Below are positions 44,206 to 52,517 of a stretch of DNA of 64,000 nucleotides, in pieces. Under the pieces are notes generated by a model, which was not told where the DNA came from, searched no databases, and saw only the letters and a program-made list of their open reading frames with translations. Numbering within the stretch: position 1 is the stretch's first letter; the number at the start of each line of letters is the position of its first letter. The translations under genes and the position numbers were made by a program. Source of the stretch: Flavobacterium sp. (GTDB lineage: Bacteria; Bacteroidota; Bacteroidia; Flavobacteriales; Flavobacteriaceae); contig JAEUTY010000006.1 of assembly GCA_016787805.1 (NCBI GenBank), positions 1 through 64,000 of the forward strand. The letters run 5' to 3'.

Positions 44206-46950
44206 ATGAACAAAGTACTGTATCTCTTTTTATTCTTATCCAATTTTTCTTTCGCTCAAACCATTCGCTTTGAAGGTAATGTACTCGACGACAAGAAAGC
44301 TCCTTTGGAAATGGCCAACGTAATGGCAGTCAACCAAGCAAACAAAGCTGTAGATGCCTACGCAATTACCAACGATAAAGGGAAGTTTGTGTTGAATTTA
44401 AAAACGAACTCTGCTTATACCATCAAGTTTTCGTACCTCGGAATGAAAAATAAAGAGATTACGGTAGCCACCAAAACCGAAAATATTTCTGAAAATATTA
44501 CTTTAGAACCAGGCGGAATAGAACTAGACAATGTTGAAATTGTTCGCGAAATGCCTGTTTCTATCAAAGGTGATACAATTGTTTATAATGCTGATTCTTT
44601 TAAATCGGGAACCGAACGCAAGTTGGAAGATGTGTTAAAGAAACTCCCAGGAGTTGAGGTAAATGCCGACGGTGAAGTGGAAGTAGAAGGTAAAAAAGTG
44701 TCTAAATTAATGGTAGAAGGAAAAGACTTCTTCGATGGCGACACCAAATTGGGTGTAAAAAATATTCCTGCTGACGCCATTGATAAAGTACAAGTGCTAC
44801 GCAATTACAATGAAAATTCCATCTTAAAAGGCGTTGAAAACAACCAAGACAATTTGGCGATGAACATCAAACTCAAAGAAGGTAAGAAAAACTTCTGGTT
44901 TGGTGATGCTTCTGCCGGAATTGGTGTTGGACATAAAGACGAACGCTACATCATTAATCCAAAATTGTTTTATTACAGTCCAAAATACAGCATCAATTTG
45001 ATTGGTAATTTCAATAATATTGGTGAACTTCCGCTTACCATCAACGATTATTTTAAATTCACTGGCGGATTCCGAAATATGATGTCAAAAGGCGGTTCGA
45101 ACTTCAATGTTTCAACCAACGATTTAGGAATTTCGCTACTGCGCAACAACAGAGCGAAAGAAATCGAAACGCAATTTGGCGCAACTAATTTTGCTTATAA
45201 TCCAGCTAAATCATGGTCAATAAGTGGTTTTGGTATTCTTTCAACCTCAATTACGGATCTTGAAACCAAATCGTCAGTCAATTTTTTACGCGAAAATTCA
45301 ACTGAAAACCGCGAAGAATTAGCACATCAAAATAGCAATTTAGGCTTGTTTAAGTTGAGTACGGTCTTCAAACCCAACGCCGATTTTCAACTCGATTACG
45401 ATATCTTAACCAAATATTCGAAACAAGACGAAAACAACTCCCTCTTGCGTCAAACCATCGATAATTCAGGAACAAACGTTGAAAATGTAACCACTTTTAA
45501 AGACCAAAATCCAATTTCGGTCAACCAAAATTTAAGCTTCTACAATACCATTAACGAAAAAAATATCTTGGCACTCGAAATGCAACATTTGTACCAAGAA
45601 GAAGATCCGTTTTACAACGCTGACTTGGGTTCGCGACCATTTTTTATTCCAGGTTTGCTTCCTAATTCGGCGCCTTTGTACAATGTTTTGGGCTATGATT
45701 ACGACGAAACACGAACCAATTTGAATCAGAATCGTTTTGTGAAAACCAATAAACTCGATGCCAAACTCGATTATTATTACGTGCTTAATGCCAAAAGCAA
45801 CATCAATATTACTTTAGGAAATACATATTCGTACCAAACGTTCAATTCAAGTATTTTCCAAATTCTTGACAACGGAACAACCAATAACTTAACGGCTGCT
45901 GGAAATACCAACGACGTTAAATACAACTTCAACGATGCTTTTCTAGGATTGCACTACAAATTATTATACAAAAAATTCACCGTAACACCAGGTGTAAGTT
46001 TGCACAATTACTCACTCAATAATGAGCAACTCGGAACAAATTACAAACAAAATTTAACCCAAGTTTTACCCGATTTGTTTGTGCTGTATCAAATCAAAAA
46101 ATCCGAATCGCTAACGTATCGTTTTGCGTATACCAACAATTTCACTGATATCAATAAGTTGGTTGAAGGTCGCGTTTTAAACGGTTACAGTAGTTTGTCG
46201 TATGGTAATAGAACACTCGAAAATTCCATTTCGCAAACCCACAACTTGTCGTATTTTAAATACAATATGTTCAATTTCGAAAATATTTTTGCCAATCTTA
46301 ATTACTCTCGTACGCAAGATGCCGTTAAATCCATTTCTAAATTTGCTGGTGTAAACCAAGAAACCAGAGCTTTCAATTCGCCTTATCCCGACGAAAATAT
46401 TTCGGGAGTTGCTGGTTACGGTCGCTCGTTTCTTAAGCGTTACAAAGCATCGCTCAACGTTCGCATCAATTGGGGAAAATTCAATAACATTCGCGAAACG
46501 CCAGGCACAGGCGAACAAACATTGATTACCGATGAAAGTTTTACGCAAAACTACAGCCTCAAAGCGTCTACCAATTACAAAAACTTACCCAACCTCGAAA
46601 TCGGATTTGATTACACCGTAAACGACTACGCAGGAAGCACTTTTTATACCGAAAAACCATTCGCTCGTCTCGATTATTATTTCCTAAAAAGCTTCTCGTT
46701 CGTGTCGGAATACGAGTTTTACAATTATCACAACAAAGACAAATCCACGCAAAACGAATACGATTTTCTTTCGGCAAGTTTGATTTACCAAAAAACCAAA
46801 GACAGCCATTGGGAATACAAAATCGCGGCCACCAATTTGCTCAACACCACTACGCTCAATGACGATAGTTTTAACCAATTTTCAACGCGTACGTCACAGT
46901 ACATCGTGCAACCGCGCTACATTATTTTTAGCCTAAAATACAATTTGTAA
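44206..46950 (+). CDS. TonB-dependent receptor-like outer-membrane protein
   Basis: The 914-residue product has a signal peptide, a carboxypeptidase-regulatory-like domain at about 20-100 (FEGNVLDDKKAPLEMANVMA), a plug-like region (LEDVLKKLPGVEVNADGEVE, then LMVEGKDFFDGD) and a long beta-barrel to a terminal aromatic-containing strand (YIIFSLKYNL). It belongs to the outer-membrane beta-barrel group that accompanies GLPGLI proteins rather than to SusC. The substrate is unknown. The TAA is directly followed by a dispersed repeat element, which may act as 3' UTR. Confidence 0.87.
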   Translation: MNKVLYLFLFLSNFSFAQTIRFEGNVLDDKKAPLEMANVMAVNQANKAVDAYAITNDKGKFVLNLKTNSAYTIKFSYLGMKNKEITVATKTENISENITLEPGGIELDNVEIVREMPVSIKGDTIVYNADSFKSGTERKLEDVLKKLPGVEVNADGEVEVEGKKVSKLMVEGKDFFDGDTKLGVKNIPADAIDKVQVLRNYNENSILKGVENNQDNLAMNIKLKEGKKNFWFGDASAGIGVGHKDERYIINPKLFYYSPKYSINLIGNFNNIGELPLTINDYFKFTGGFRNMMSKGGSNFNVSTNDLGISLLRNNRAKEIETQFGATNFAYNPAKSWSISGFGILSTSITDLETKSSVNFLRENSTENREELAHQNSNLGLFKLSTVFKPNADFQLDYDILTKYSKQDENNSLLRQTIDNSGTNVENVTTFKDQNPISVNQNLSFYNTINEKNILALEMQHLYQEEDPFYNADLGSRPFFIPGLLPNSAPLYNVLGYDYDETRTNLNQNRFVKTNKLDAKLDYYYVLNAKSNINITLGNTYSYQTFNSSIFQILDNGTTNNLTAAGNTNDVKYNFNDAFLGLHYKLLYKKFTVTPGVSLHNYSLNNEQLGTNYKQNLTQVLPDLFVLYQIKKSESLTYRFAYTNNFTDINKLVEGRVLNGYSSLSYGNRTLENSISQTHNLSYFKYNMFNFENIFANLNYSRTQDAVKSISKFAGVNQETRAFNSPYPDENISGVAGYGRSFLKRYKASLNVRINWGKFNNIRETPGTGEQTLITDESFTQNYSLKASTNYKNLPNLEIGFDYTVNDYAGSTFYTEKPFARLDYYFLKSFSFVSEYEFYNYHNKDKSTQNEYDFLSASLIYQKTKDSHWEYKIAATNLLNTTTLNDDSFNQFSTRTSQYIVQPRYIIFSLKYNL

Positions 46951-46951
46951 T

Positions 46952-47106
46952 TAGAAGCAATCTCCAGCTTTACGCTACAAGTCCTCACCCAAAAAGCAAA
47001 GTTGCTAAAGGTGTACAACGAGCTTCCTTTGGTCGCTGTGGTACACCAAGCAACTTATACTTTTCGGGTTCCGGGCTTTCCACTACAATCTGGGCTAGGT
47101 AGTAGT
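46952..47106 (+). repeat. Dispersed structured element, copy 2
   Basis: It begins TTAGAAGCAATCTCCAGC directly after the TonB-receptor stop and ends CACTACAATCTGGGCTAGG. CCAG (46964-46967) can pair with CTGG (47090-47093). A local stem ACTAC/GTAGT encloses the CTGGGCTAG loop. The core contains an inverted pair GGTGTAC/GTACACC and an apical GAGCTTCCTTTGGTCGCT that is nearly repeated in copy 4. No reading frame is seen. Confidence 0.8.
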
Positions 47107-47189
47107 CCTTAAAAATATTCTGATAAAAATCACGTTATAGTATCATTATAAATTTTACATTTATAGTGTTAATTTCAACTTCAATTTCC

Positions 47190-49469
47190 ATGAAAAAAAT
47201 CATTGCTTCTCTGTTGTTTTTGGTTGGTTTTTCGGTCATCGCACAAGAAAATAAAATAGAAACTGGTCTTTATTCCTCCACTAGTCCATCAACTGAAGGA
47301 ATCAAACTCATTCTCGAAAAAGACCAAAAATTCCATATTTCCGTTATCTCAGGAACCTACGAGCAAGTCAACGACTCGATTTATTTTCATCCGCAAGGCG
47401 AAAACGATCCGCAATTTCAACTTGAATATGTTACATCTACAGCCAAAACAAACAAGATAAAAATCAACTTCGGAACTCGTACTTTTTTGTCATTTTATAA
47501 TGTGTATTTTGGGACCCAAAAAATTAATGAAACCGAAATTGACTATCAAACTCTTGAATCGCGTTTAAATATTAGCAACAACAATTTTGATTACGACGAA
47601 AAAGAATATAGTTTCGAAATTGATCGCGCCGCATTCATTTACTTAGTAACAGAAGAATTCGATAAAGAAACGATCGTCGAAAAATATGAAGTGCCAGAAA
47701 ATGTAGTTGAAGTCAAAATCGCAAAGAAGAATTCTATTTTTGGCAAACTTAAATTAATAGGCTATCTCAATCCAAAAACCAAAGAATTTATTGTTTCAGA
47801 AGGTAATAAACCGATAGCATTTACTAAAACAAATAACTCTAACGGAGAATATGCTTTTATTAAACCTATCGAATCGTTATCCAAAAAAAATTGGACTTAT
47901 CCAGGTAAACCAGCTGATGATGTTTATTTTCCATCTTCTGATTCCACAACAGTTGATTACGATTATACCTACGATAAACCGCATTATGTTTTCAAATTGC
48001 AAACTGAAAAATCACTTTACGATGCATTAAAAGTAGCGCAGAAATCACCGACTAAATTGTTGGCTATTTTTTACGATACGAGTAAAACTGCCGAAGCCGA
48101 TTTTAAAAAATACATCGAAAATTACGAAACAAATGTGGGTTACTTAATGTATGAAAAGTACAATCCCGAATACGACAATGTTAACTTTTACCTCGCCACT
48201 GAAGCCGACAAAAACGCTTTGAAAAAAATGGGTGTAAATGAGGCAAGTTCCATCGTTTTTCTCAATTCGGATGGAACCAAGTTGTACCATTGTAAAGGAA
48301 AAATGACCGATTACGATTTTTCAGAATATGGATTAACCTATTTAATCAAAGAACTCAAAGCCATCGATGCATTGGCCAAAACGGATGCGGCATTTTCCAA
48401 CAAAAAAACTACTGTCGATACTGTTGAAAAAGTATTCTTAGCCATAACTCAAAGTGAAAAAAGTTTTGTCAGTGAAGTCATTGATACTGTAATTCCACCA
48501 CCAGCGCCACCAAAAGTTGAATTCGAGACTACCAAAGAAGTGGATTACGAAACTGTAGATACTGCCGTAGCGGTTATAGAACCATACAATTATAGTATGT
48601 TCAAAGAAAAACAGAATGTCTACCAATTCAAAACTACACAAGATGTTGTCAATCAAAAATACAAACAACTACTCGATGCGCATTTGAAAGATGCAACAGT
48701 AAACACGGATTTGGTTCAAATCATCCTCGCTGAACTTGATTATTACTCAGGGTTCAGTCATAAATTATTCAATAAAGCTGCCGAAAAATTGTCCGTCAGC
48801 GACTTCCAATCTATTGATTATTTACTTAAATTCTTTAACGAAATTCCGAAATTCCAACCCGACGATTATTCGGTTAATTATTCTAACGAATATTTGATTA
48901 ATACTGTAATTGTTGCATTGAGCCGCGAATCAAATGCTACTCAATTACCAAAAATTTCAGAGTATTACAGCAAATTGGCCAAAGTAACCAACAACAATCC
49001 TAAAGTACTGCGTAATTTGATTTTTGCATTAAAAACCAACGGAACTCCAGTAGAATATTTATCGGCTTACGAGTCTTATTTTAACTCGGTTTTGCCCAAT
49101 CCAACCAACATTGTCGAACAACTAGATAACGCTTATGGTTTGGGTCAAGAAATGAGTTGGATCGAATTTAAAAGTGCTTTTGCCAACGATGCCAACGATG
49201 CGGCTTGGTTTGTAGTTGAAAAACTAAAAAACACCAATACAAGTATCTTGAACAAAGCTATTACTTGGTCAGAAACCAGCTTGGTTATTGAAAAAAATAA
49301 CCATTATTACCTTGACACTTTAGCGCAATTATACTATTTAAATGGCGATAAACAAAAAGGCATTCAATACGAACAAAAAGCCATTGATGCGGCTTTAGTT
49401 TCATCCGACTCAAGCACACTCGAAGATTACAGAACCGTTCTCGAAAAAATGAAAAACGGAACTTACTAA
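47190..49469 (+). CDS. Large exported protein with thioredoxin-like and TPR-like parts
   Basis: I do not recognise a named family for this 759-residue protein. It has a signal peptide (LFLVGFSVIAQ), an N-terminal beta-rich part, and a thioredoxin-fold-like region at about 275-395 (SPTKLLAIFYDTSKTAEADF, ASSIVFLNSDGTKLYH) that has no CxxC. A Pro/Glu-rich linker (VIPPPAPPKVEFE) leads to a helical C-terminus whose end looks like TPRs (LDTLAQLYYLNGDKQKGIQY). The start at 47190 directly precedes the Lys-rich signal. It lies after dispersed repeat copy 2. Confidence 0.7.
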   Translation: MKKIIASLLFLVGFSVIAQENKIETGLYSSTSPSTEGIKLILEKDQKFHISVISGTYEQVNDSIYFHPQGENDPQFQLEYVTSTAKTNKIKINFGTRTFLSFYNVYFGTQKINETEIDYQTLESRLNISNNNFDYDEKEYSFEIDRAAFIYLVTEEFDKETIVEKYEVPENVVEVKIAKKNSIFGKLKLIGYLNPKTKEFIVSEGNKPIAFTKTNNSNGEYAFIKPIESLSKKNWTYPGKPADDVYFPSSDSTTVDYDYTYDKPHYVFKLQTEKSLYDALKVAQKSPTKLLAIFYDTSKTAEADFKKYIENYETNVGYLMYEKYNPEYDNVNFYLATEADKNALKKMGVNEASSIVFLNSDGTKLYHCKGKMTDYDFSEYGLTYLIKELKAIDALAKTDAAFSNKKTTVDTVEKVFLAITQSEKSFVSEVIDTVIPPPAPPKVEFETTKEVDYETVDTAVAVIEPYNYSMFKEKQNVYQFKTTQDVVNQKYKQLLDAHLKDATVNTDLVQIILAELDYYSGFSHKLFNKAAEKLSVSDFQSIDYLLKFFNEIPKFQPDDYSVNYSNEYLINTVIVALSRESNATQLPKISEYYSKLAKVTNNNPKVLRNLIFALKTNGTPVEYLSAYESYFNSVLPNPTNIVEQLDNAYGLGQEMSWIEFKSAFANDANDAAWFVVEKLKNTNTSILNKAITWSETSLVIEKNNHYYLDTLAQLYYLNGDKQKGIQYEQKAIDAALVSSDSSTLEDYRTVLEKMKNGTY

Positions 49470-49473
49470 TACT

Positions 49474-49504
49474 AAAAAACCCGACTAATTCAGTCGGGTT
49501 TTTT
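49474..49504. terminator. Bidirectional terminator between the 47190 gene and metK
   Basis: A perfect 13-bp stem (AAAAAACCCGACT and its complement) around a 5-base loop. T runs exist on both strands, and the flanking genes converge. Confidence 0.92.
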
Positions 49505-49523
49505 ATATTCAAAAAAGGAATTT

Positions 49524-50774
49524 TTATAAACTAAAAGCCGCTTTTACTTTGTCTACAAAGTCTAATTTCTCCCAAGTGAATAATTCAACCGTAACGGTTT
49601 TGCTATTTCCGCCTGGAGCAGAAAAAGTTTTAGTTACCGTTTCTGGTGTTCTTCCCATATGACCGTAAGCTGCCGTTTCACTATAAATAGGATTTCTCAA
49701 TTTCAAACGTTGCTCAATAAAGTAAGGTCGCATATCAAAAATAGTTTCCACTACTTTACTAATTTCACCGTCGGTCATGTTTACTTTCGATGTTCCGTAG
49801 GTGTTTACGTTAATTGAAGTAGGTTTTGCCACTCCAATTGCATACGAAACCTGAACCAATACTTCGTCACACAAGCCAGCAGCTACTAGGTTTTTAGCGA
49901 TATGACGAGTAGCATAAGCAGCCGAACGGTCAACTTTACTTGGATCTTTTCCAGAAAATGCTCCACCACCGTGAGCGCCTTTTCCACCGTAAGTATCAAC
50001 GATAATTTTTCTTCCCGTTAAACCTGTATCTCCGTGCGGTCCTCCAATTACAAATTTTCCAGTTGGGTTAATGTGGTACGTAATATCATCGTTGAAGAAG
50101 TGCGCGTATTGTGGGTATTTTGCCTTCATTCTCGGAATCAAAATTCCAATCAAATCACTTTTAATCTTAACCAACATTTCAGCTTCAGCAGCAAAATCAT
50201 CGTGCTGAGTCGAAATTACAATCGCATCAATTCGTTGCGGTTTGTTATCGTCAGAATACTCTAAAGTCACTTGCGATTTAGCATCTGGGCGTAAGTATTT
50301 AATTTCTGTGTTTTCTCTTCTTATGTTGGCCAATTCAATCAACAAAGCGTGTGCAATGTCCAATGCTAATGGCATATAGTTTTCAGTCTCATTGGTAGCG
50401 TAACCAAACATCATTCCTTGGTCACCAGCTCCTTGCTCTTCTTTACTTGCTCTATCTACTCCCTGATTAATATCAGCCGATTGCTCGTGAATGGCCGACA
50501 AAACACCACACGAATTGGCTTCAAACATGTATTCACTTTTAGTGTAACCAATTTTTTTGATTACATCTCTTGCAATTTGTTGAACATCCAAATAGGTGTC
50601 TGATTTTACTTCACCAGCCAAAATAACTTGTCCAGTAGTAACCAAGGTTTCACAAGCCACTTTTGATTCTGCGTCAAACGCTAAAAAGTGGTCAATCAAC
50701 GCATCGCTAATTTGGTCTGCTACCTTGTCAGGATGTCCTTCACTAACCGACTCCGACGTAAATAAATAAGCCAT
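49524..50774 (-). CDS. metK: S-adenosylmethionine synthase
   Basis: MetK makes S-adenosylmethionine from methionine and ATP. The 416-residue product starts [20 protein letters not shown], with [17 protein letters not shown], the phosphate loop [20 protein letters not shown], and [20 protein letters not shown]. Length is typical of the family. It is transcribed toward the 47190 gene from a clear promoter about 130 bases upstream. Its leader holds a 16-codon mini-frame and a hairpin. The neighbouring plus-strand operon for methionine synthesis starts from the same divergent region. Confidence 0.97.
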   Translation of the reverse strand: MAYLFTSESVSEGHPDKVADQISDALIDHFLAFDAESKVACETLVTTGQVILAGEVKSDTYLDVQQIARDVIKKIGYTKSEYMFEANSCGVLSAIHEQSADINQGVDRASKEEQGAGDQGMMFGYATNETENYMPLALDIAHALLIELANIRRENTEIKYLRPDAKSQVTLEYSDDNKPQRIDAIVISTQHDDFAAEAEMLVKIKSDLIGILIPRMKAKYPQYAHFFNDDITYHINPTGKFVIGGPHGDTGLTGRKIIVDTYGGKGAHGGGAFSGKDPSKVDRSAAYATRHIAKNLVAAGLCDEVLVQVSYAIGVAKPTSINVNTYGTSKVNMTDGEISKVVETIFDMRPYFIEQRLKLRNPIYSETAAYGHMGRTPETVTKTFSAPGGNSKTVTVELFTWEKLDFVDKVKAAFSL

Positions 50775-50806
50775 AACTTTATTTTAAGTTTATTACTAAA
50801 TTCAAA

Positions 50807-50857
50807 TTAAAAAGGAAAACTGCTCGAATGGCTAAAGAAGAAGTTCTGCTTTAGCAT
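50807..50857 (-). CDS. Possible 16-residue leader peptide of metK
   Basis: In the metK 5' leader the minus strand reads MLKQNFFFSHSSSFPF and a TAA, ending 32 bases before the metK ATG. Its first half overlaps a 7-bp hairpin (GCTAAAG at 50831-50837 with CTTTAGC at 50849-50855). The run of Phe and Ser codons is unusual, but there is no terminator T run, so an attenuation role is speculative. Confidence 0.4.
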   Translation of the reverse strand: MLKQNFFFSHSSSFPF

Positions 50858-50910
50858 TTTTTTACGAGGTTGCAATCAGTTCAAATTTTTCCTCTTTTTA
50901 TTTCCGAGTG

Positions 50911-50939
50911 CAAATGTATGAAATGAAATTGAATACCAA
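50911..50939 (-). promoter_or_regulatory. Bacteroidota-type promoter of metK
   Basis: On the minus strand TTG (50939-50937), 18 bases and TACATTTG (50918-50911) match the consensus. The leader to the metK ATG is about 130 bases. Confidence 0.8.
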
Positions 50940-51004
50940 ATTTTTCTTTACTATTTTTTGAAACTATCACTACATCGTTGTCGCATTTTTATTTGTACAA
51001 ACTG

Positions 51005-51035
51005 TTGCAAAATCCATTTCTATGTTATTACTTTG
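51005..51035 (+). promoter_or_regulatory. Promoter of the SAM riboswitch-metH operon
   Basis: TTG (51005-51007), 20 bases, then TTACTTTG (51028-51035), one base off TAnnTTTG. It lies just before the riboswitch. Confidence 0.6.
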
Positions 51036-51054
51036 CACCGTTCATACACATATT

Positions 51055-51165
51055 GCTTGTTATCACGAAAGCTGGAGGGAATAGACCCAACGAAAGCTTA
51101 GCAACCCTACACTGTAGAAGGTGCTACATTCTATTCCGATTTTAATCGGAAGCAGATAACCACGA
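51055..51165 (+). promoter_or_regulatory. SAM-I (S-box) riboswitch
   Basis: The sequence shows the S-box core in order: GCTGGAGGGA, a GACCC arm, CGAAAGCTTAGCAACC, then AAGGTGCTACATTC and a variable hairpin (TCCGATTTTAATCGGA). P1 is closed by GTTATC (51059-51064) with GATAAC (51155-51160). SAM binding should reduce expression of the downstream metH1-metH2-metF genes. No canonical terminator follows directly; only a GAGAATTCTC palindrome at 51164-51173 is seen, so the mode of control is unclear. The first start codon is about 300 bases away. Confidence 0.88.
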
Positions 51166-51224
51166 GAATTCTCTCACACTTTTCATGATAATGTAGTATA
51201 ATTTAAGAATTGCTTTCTGATTTT

Positions 51225-51346
51225 TTAGAAGCTATTTCCTGCTGTACGCTGTATCTGTCATTGCGAGCAGAGCGAAGCAATCTTTTATAGGATTGTTGCG
51301 TTCCTCGCAATGACAGGATGCCGCTTCCATCAGGGCTAGGGCATCC
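51225..51346 (+). repeat. Dispersed structured element, copy 3, with nested palindrome
   Basis: The ends are TTAGAAGCTATTTCCTGCTG and CTTCCATCAGGGCTAGG. CCTG (51238-51241) can pair with CAGG (51331-51334). A local stem GGATGCC (51316-51322)/GGCATCC (51340-51346) encloses the CAGGGCTAG loop. The core is a perfect 13-bp inverted repeat, CTGTCATTGCGAG (51255-51267) with CTCGCAATGACAG (51304-51316), of the CATTGCGAG REP-like kind. Confidence 0.8.
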
Positions 51347-51382
51347 GATTTCAGAAGAAAATGATTAGTAAAATAGAAGTAA

Positions 51383-51448
51383 TAAACCTTTGCGAACCTT
51401 GCAATGTCATCCTGAGCTTGTCGAAGGACTTTGCGACTTTGCGGTTAA
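51383..51448 (+). repeat. CTTTGCGA-type repeat with nested CTGAGCTTGTCGAAG palindrome
   Basis: Imperfect copies of CCTTTGCGAACCTTGC and CTTTGCGACTTTGCGGTT flank GTCATCCTGAGCTTGTCG followed by AAGGAC (51406-51429). The inner core TGAGCTTGTCGAAG occurs again inside metH2 at 54570-54583. The segment lies directly before the metH1 start and is open in frame with it, but its translation (LSLSKD) is repeat-derived. Confidence 0.75.
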
Positions 51449-51459
51449 AAAAGATAAAA

Positions 51460-52452
51460 ATGTCAAAAATTCAACAAGCCATTAAAGAACGCATCCTTGT
51501 CCTCGACGGAGCCATGGGAACCATGTTACAACGCAACAATTTTTCCGAAGAAGATTTTCGTGGTGAACGTTTCAAAGATTTTCCTTTTCCACTAAAAGGG
51601 AACAACGATTTACTTTCCATCACGCAACCCCAAGCAGTGATGGAAGTACATCGTTTGTATTTTCAAGCAGGCGCTGATATTGTCGAAACCAACACATTCT
51701 CAGGAACAACCATTGGGATGGCCGATTACCACATGGAAGATTTAGTTTACGAACTCAACTTTCAATCAGCTAAAATTGCCCGCCAAGTAGCCGACGAATT
51801 CACTGATCGACCTCGTTTTGTAGCTGGTTCCATAGGTCCAACCAATCGCACGGCTTCTATGAGTCCAGATGTCAATGATCCAGGCTATCGCGCCGTAACA
51901 TTCGATGATTTAAAAATAGCTTACAAGCAGCAAGTAGAAGCCCTTATCGACGGCGGTTGCGACGTACTTTTGGTAGAAACTATTTTTGACACATTGAACG
52001 CCAAAGCAGCTCTTTTTGCCATTGAAGAAGTCAAAGAAGATCGCAATTTGAACATTCCAGTTATGGTTTCCGGAACAATCACAGATGCTTCTGGAAGAAC
52101 TTTATCGGGTCAAACAGTAGAAGCTTTTTTGATCTCGATTTCACATATTCCGTTGTTGAGTATTGGTTTCAATTGTGCATTAGGCGCGGATCAGTTAAAA
52201 CCGTATTTAAAACGTTTGGCTATGAATACGCAACTCAATATTTCAGCGCATCCAAACGCTGGCTTACCCAATGCTTTTGGTCAATACGATCAAACACCGA
52301 TAGAAATGCAAGCATTGATCAGAGAATATTTAAAAGACAATTTAGTCAATATCATAGGAGGTTGTTGTGGAACCACTCCAGAACACATTAAAGCGATTGC
52401 AGAAGTGGCTCGTGAGTTCAAACCTCGAAATGTACTTGTTGAATCGAATTAA
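51460..52452 (+). CDS. metH: Methionine synthase, homocysteine-binding subunit (MetH1)
   Basis: This 330-residue protein corresponds to the N-terminal homocysteine S-methyltransferase module of MetH, which activates homocysteine on zinc. It has ILVLDGAMGTMLQRNNFSEE, ADIVETNTFSGTTIGMADY, GSIGPTNRTASMSPDV and the zinc-binding Cys at GFNCALGA and GGCCGTTPEHI. It lacks the folate and B12 modules, which the next gene encodes. A longer in-frame start at 51361 would only translate repeat sequence, so 51460 was chosen. The two-gene form is common in Bacteroidota, so this is not a frameshift. Confidence 0.93.
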   Translation: MSKIQQAIKERILVLDGAMGTMLQRNNFSEEDFRGERFKDFPFPLKGNNDLLSITQPQAVMEVHRLYFQAGADIVETNTFSGTTIGMADYHMEDLVYELNFQSAKIARQVADEFTDRPRFVAGSIGPTNRTASMSPDVNDPGYRAVTFDDLKIAYKQQVEALIDGGCDVLLVETIFDTLNAKAALFAIEEVKEDRNLNIPVMVSGTITDASGRTLSGQTVEAFLISISHIPLLSIGFNCALGADQLKPYLKRLAMNTQLNISAHPNAGLPNAFGQYDQTPIEMQALIREYLKDNLVNIIGGCCGTTPEHIKAIAEVAREFKPRNVLVESN

Positions 52453-52517
52453 AAATCCGTAACAATCTGTTTAATCTGTGGCTAAAACTTTGTGCCTTTT
52501 GTGGTAAATAAAATAAA
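52453..52517 (+). repeat. Short imperfect direct repeats between metH1 and metH2
   Basis: The spacer is made of AATCTGTTTAATCTGTGGC and ACTTTGTGCCTTTTGTGG units, each an internal tandem of about 9 bases. No promoter or terminator is apparent, so the two genes are probably co-transcribed. Confidence 0.5.

Noticed and set aside
46177-46878. Minus-strand frames within the TonB-receptor gene
   Set aside because: These are shadows of a clear beta-barrel gene, rich in Arg and Cys in a way not seen in real neighbours.
51361-51459. Longer N-terminus for metH1
   Set aside because: It would translate REP-like repeat sequence (LSLSKD) and push the start away from the conserved first helix at 51460.
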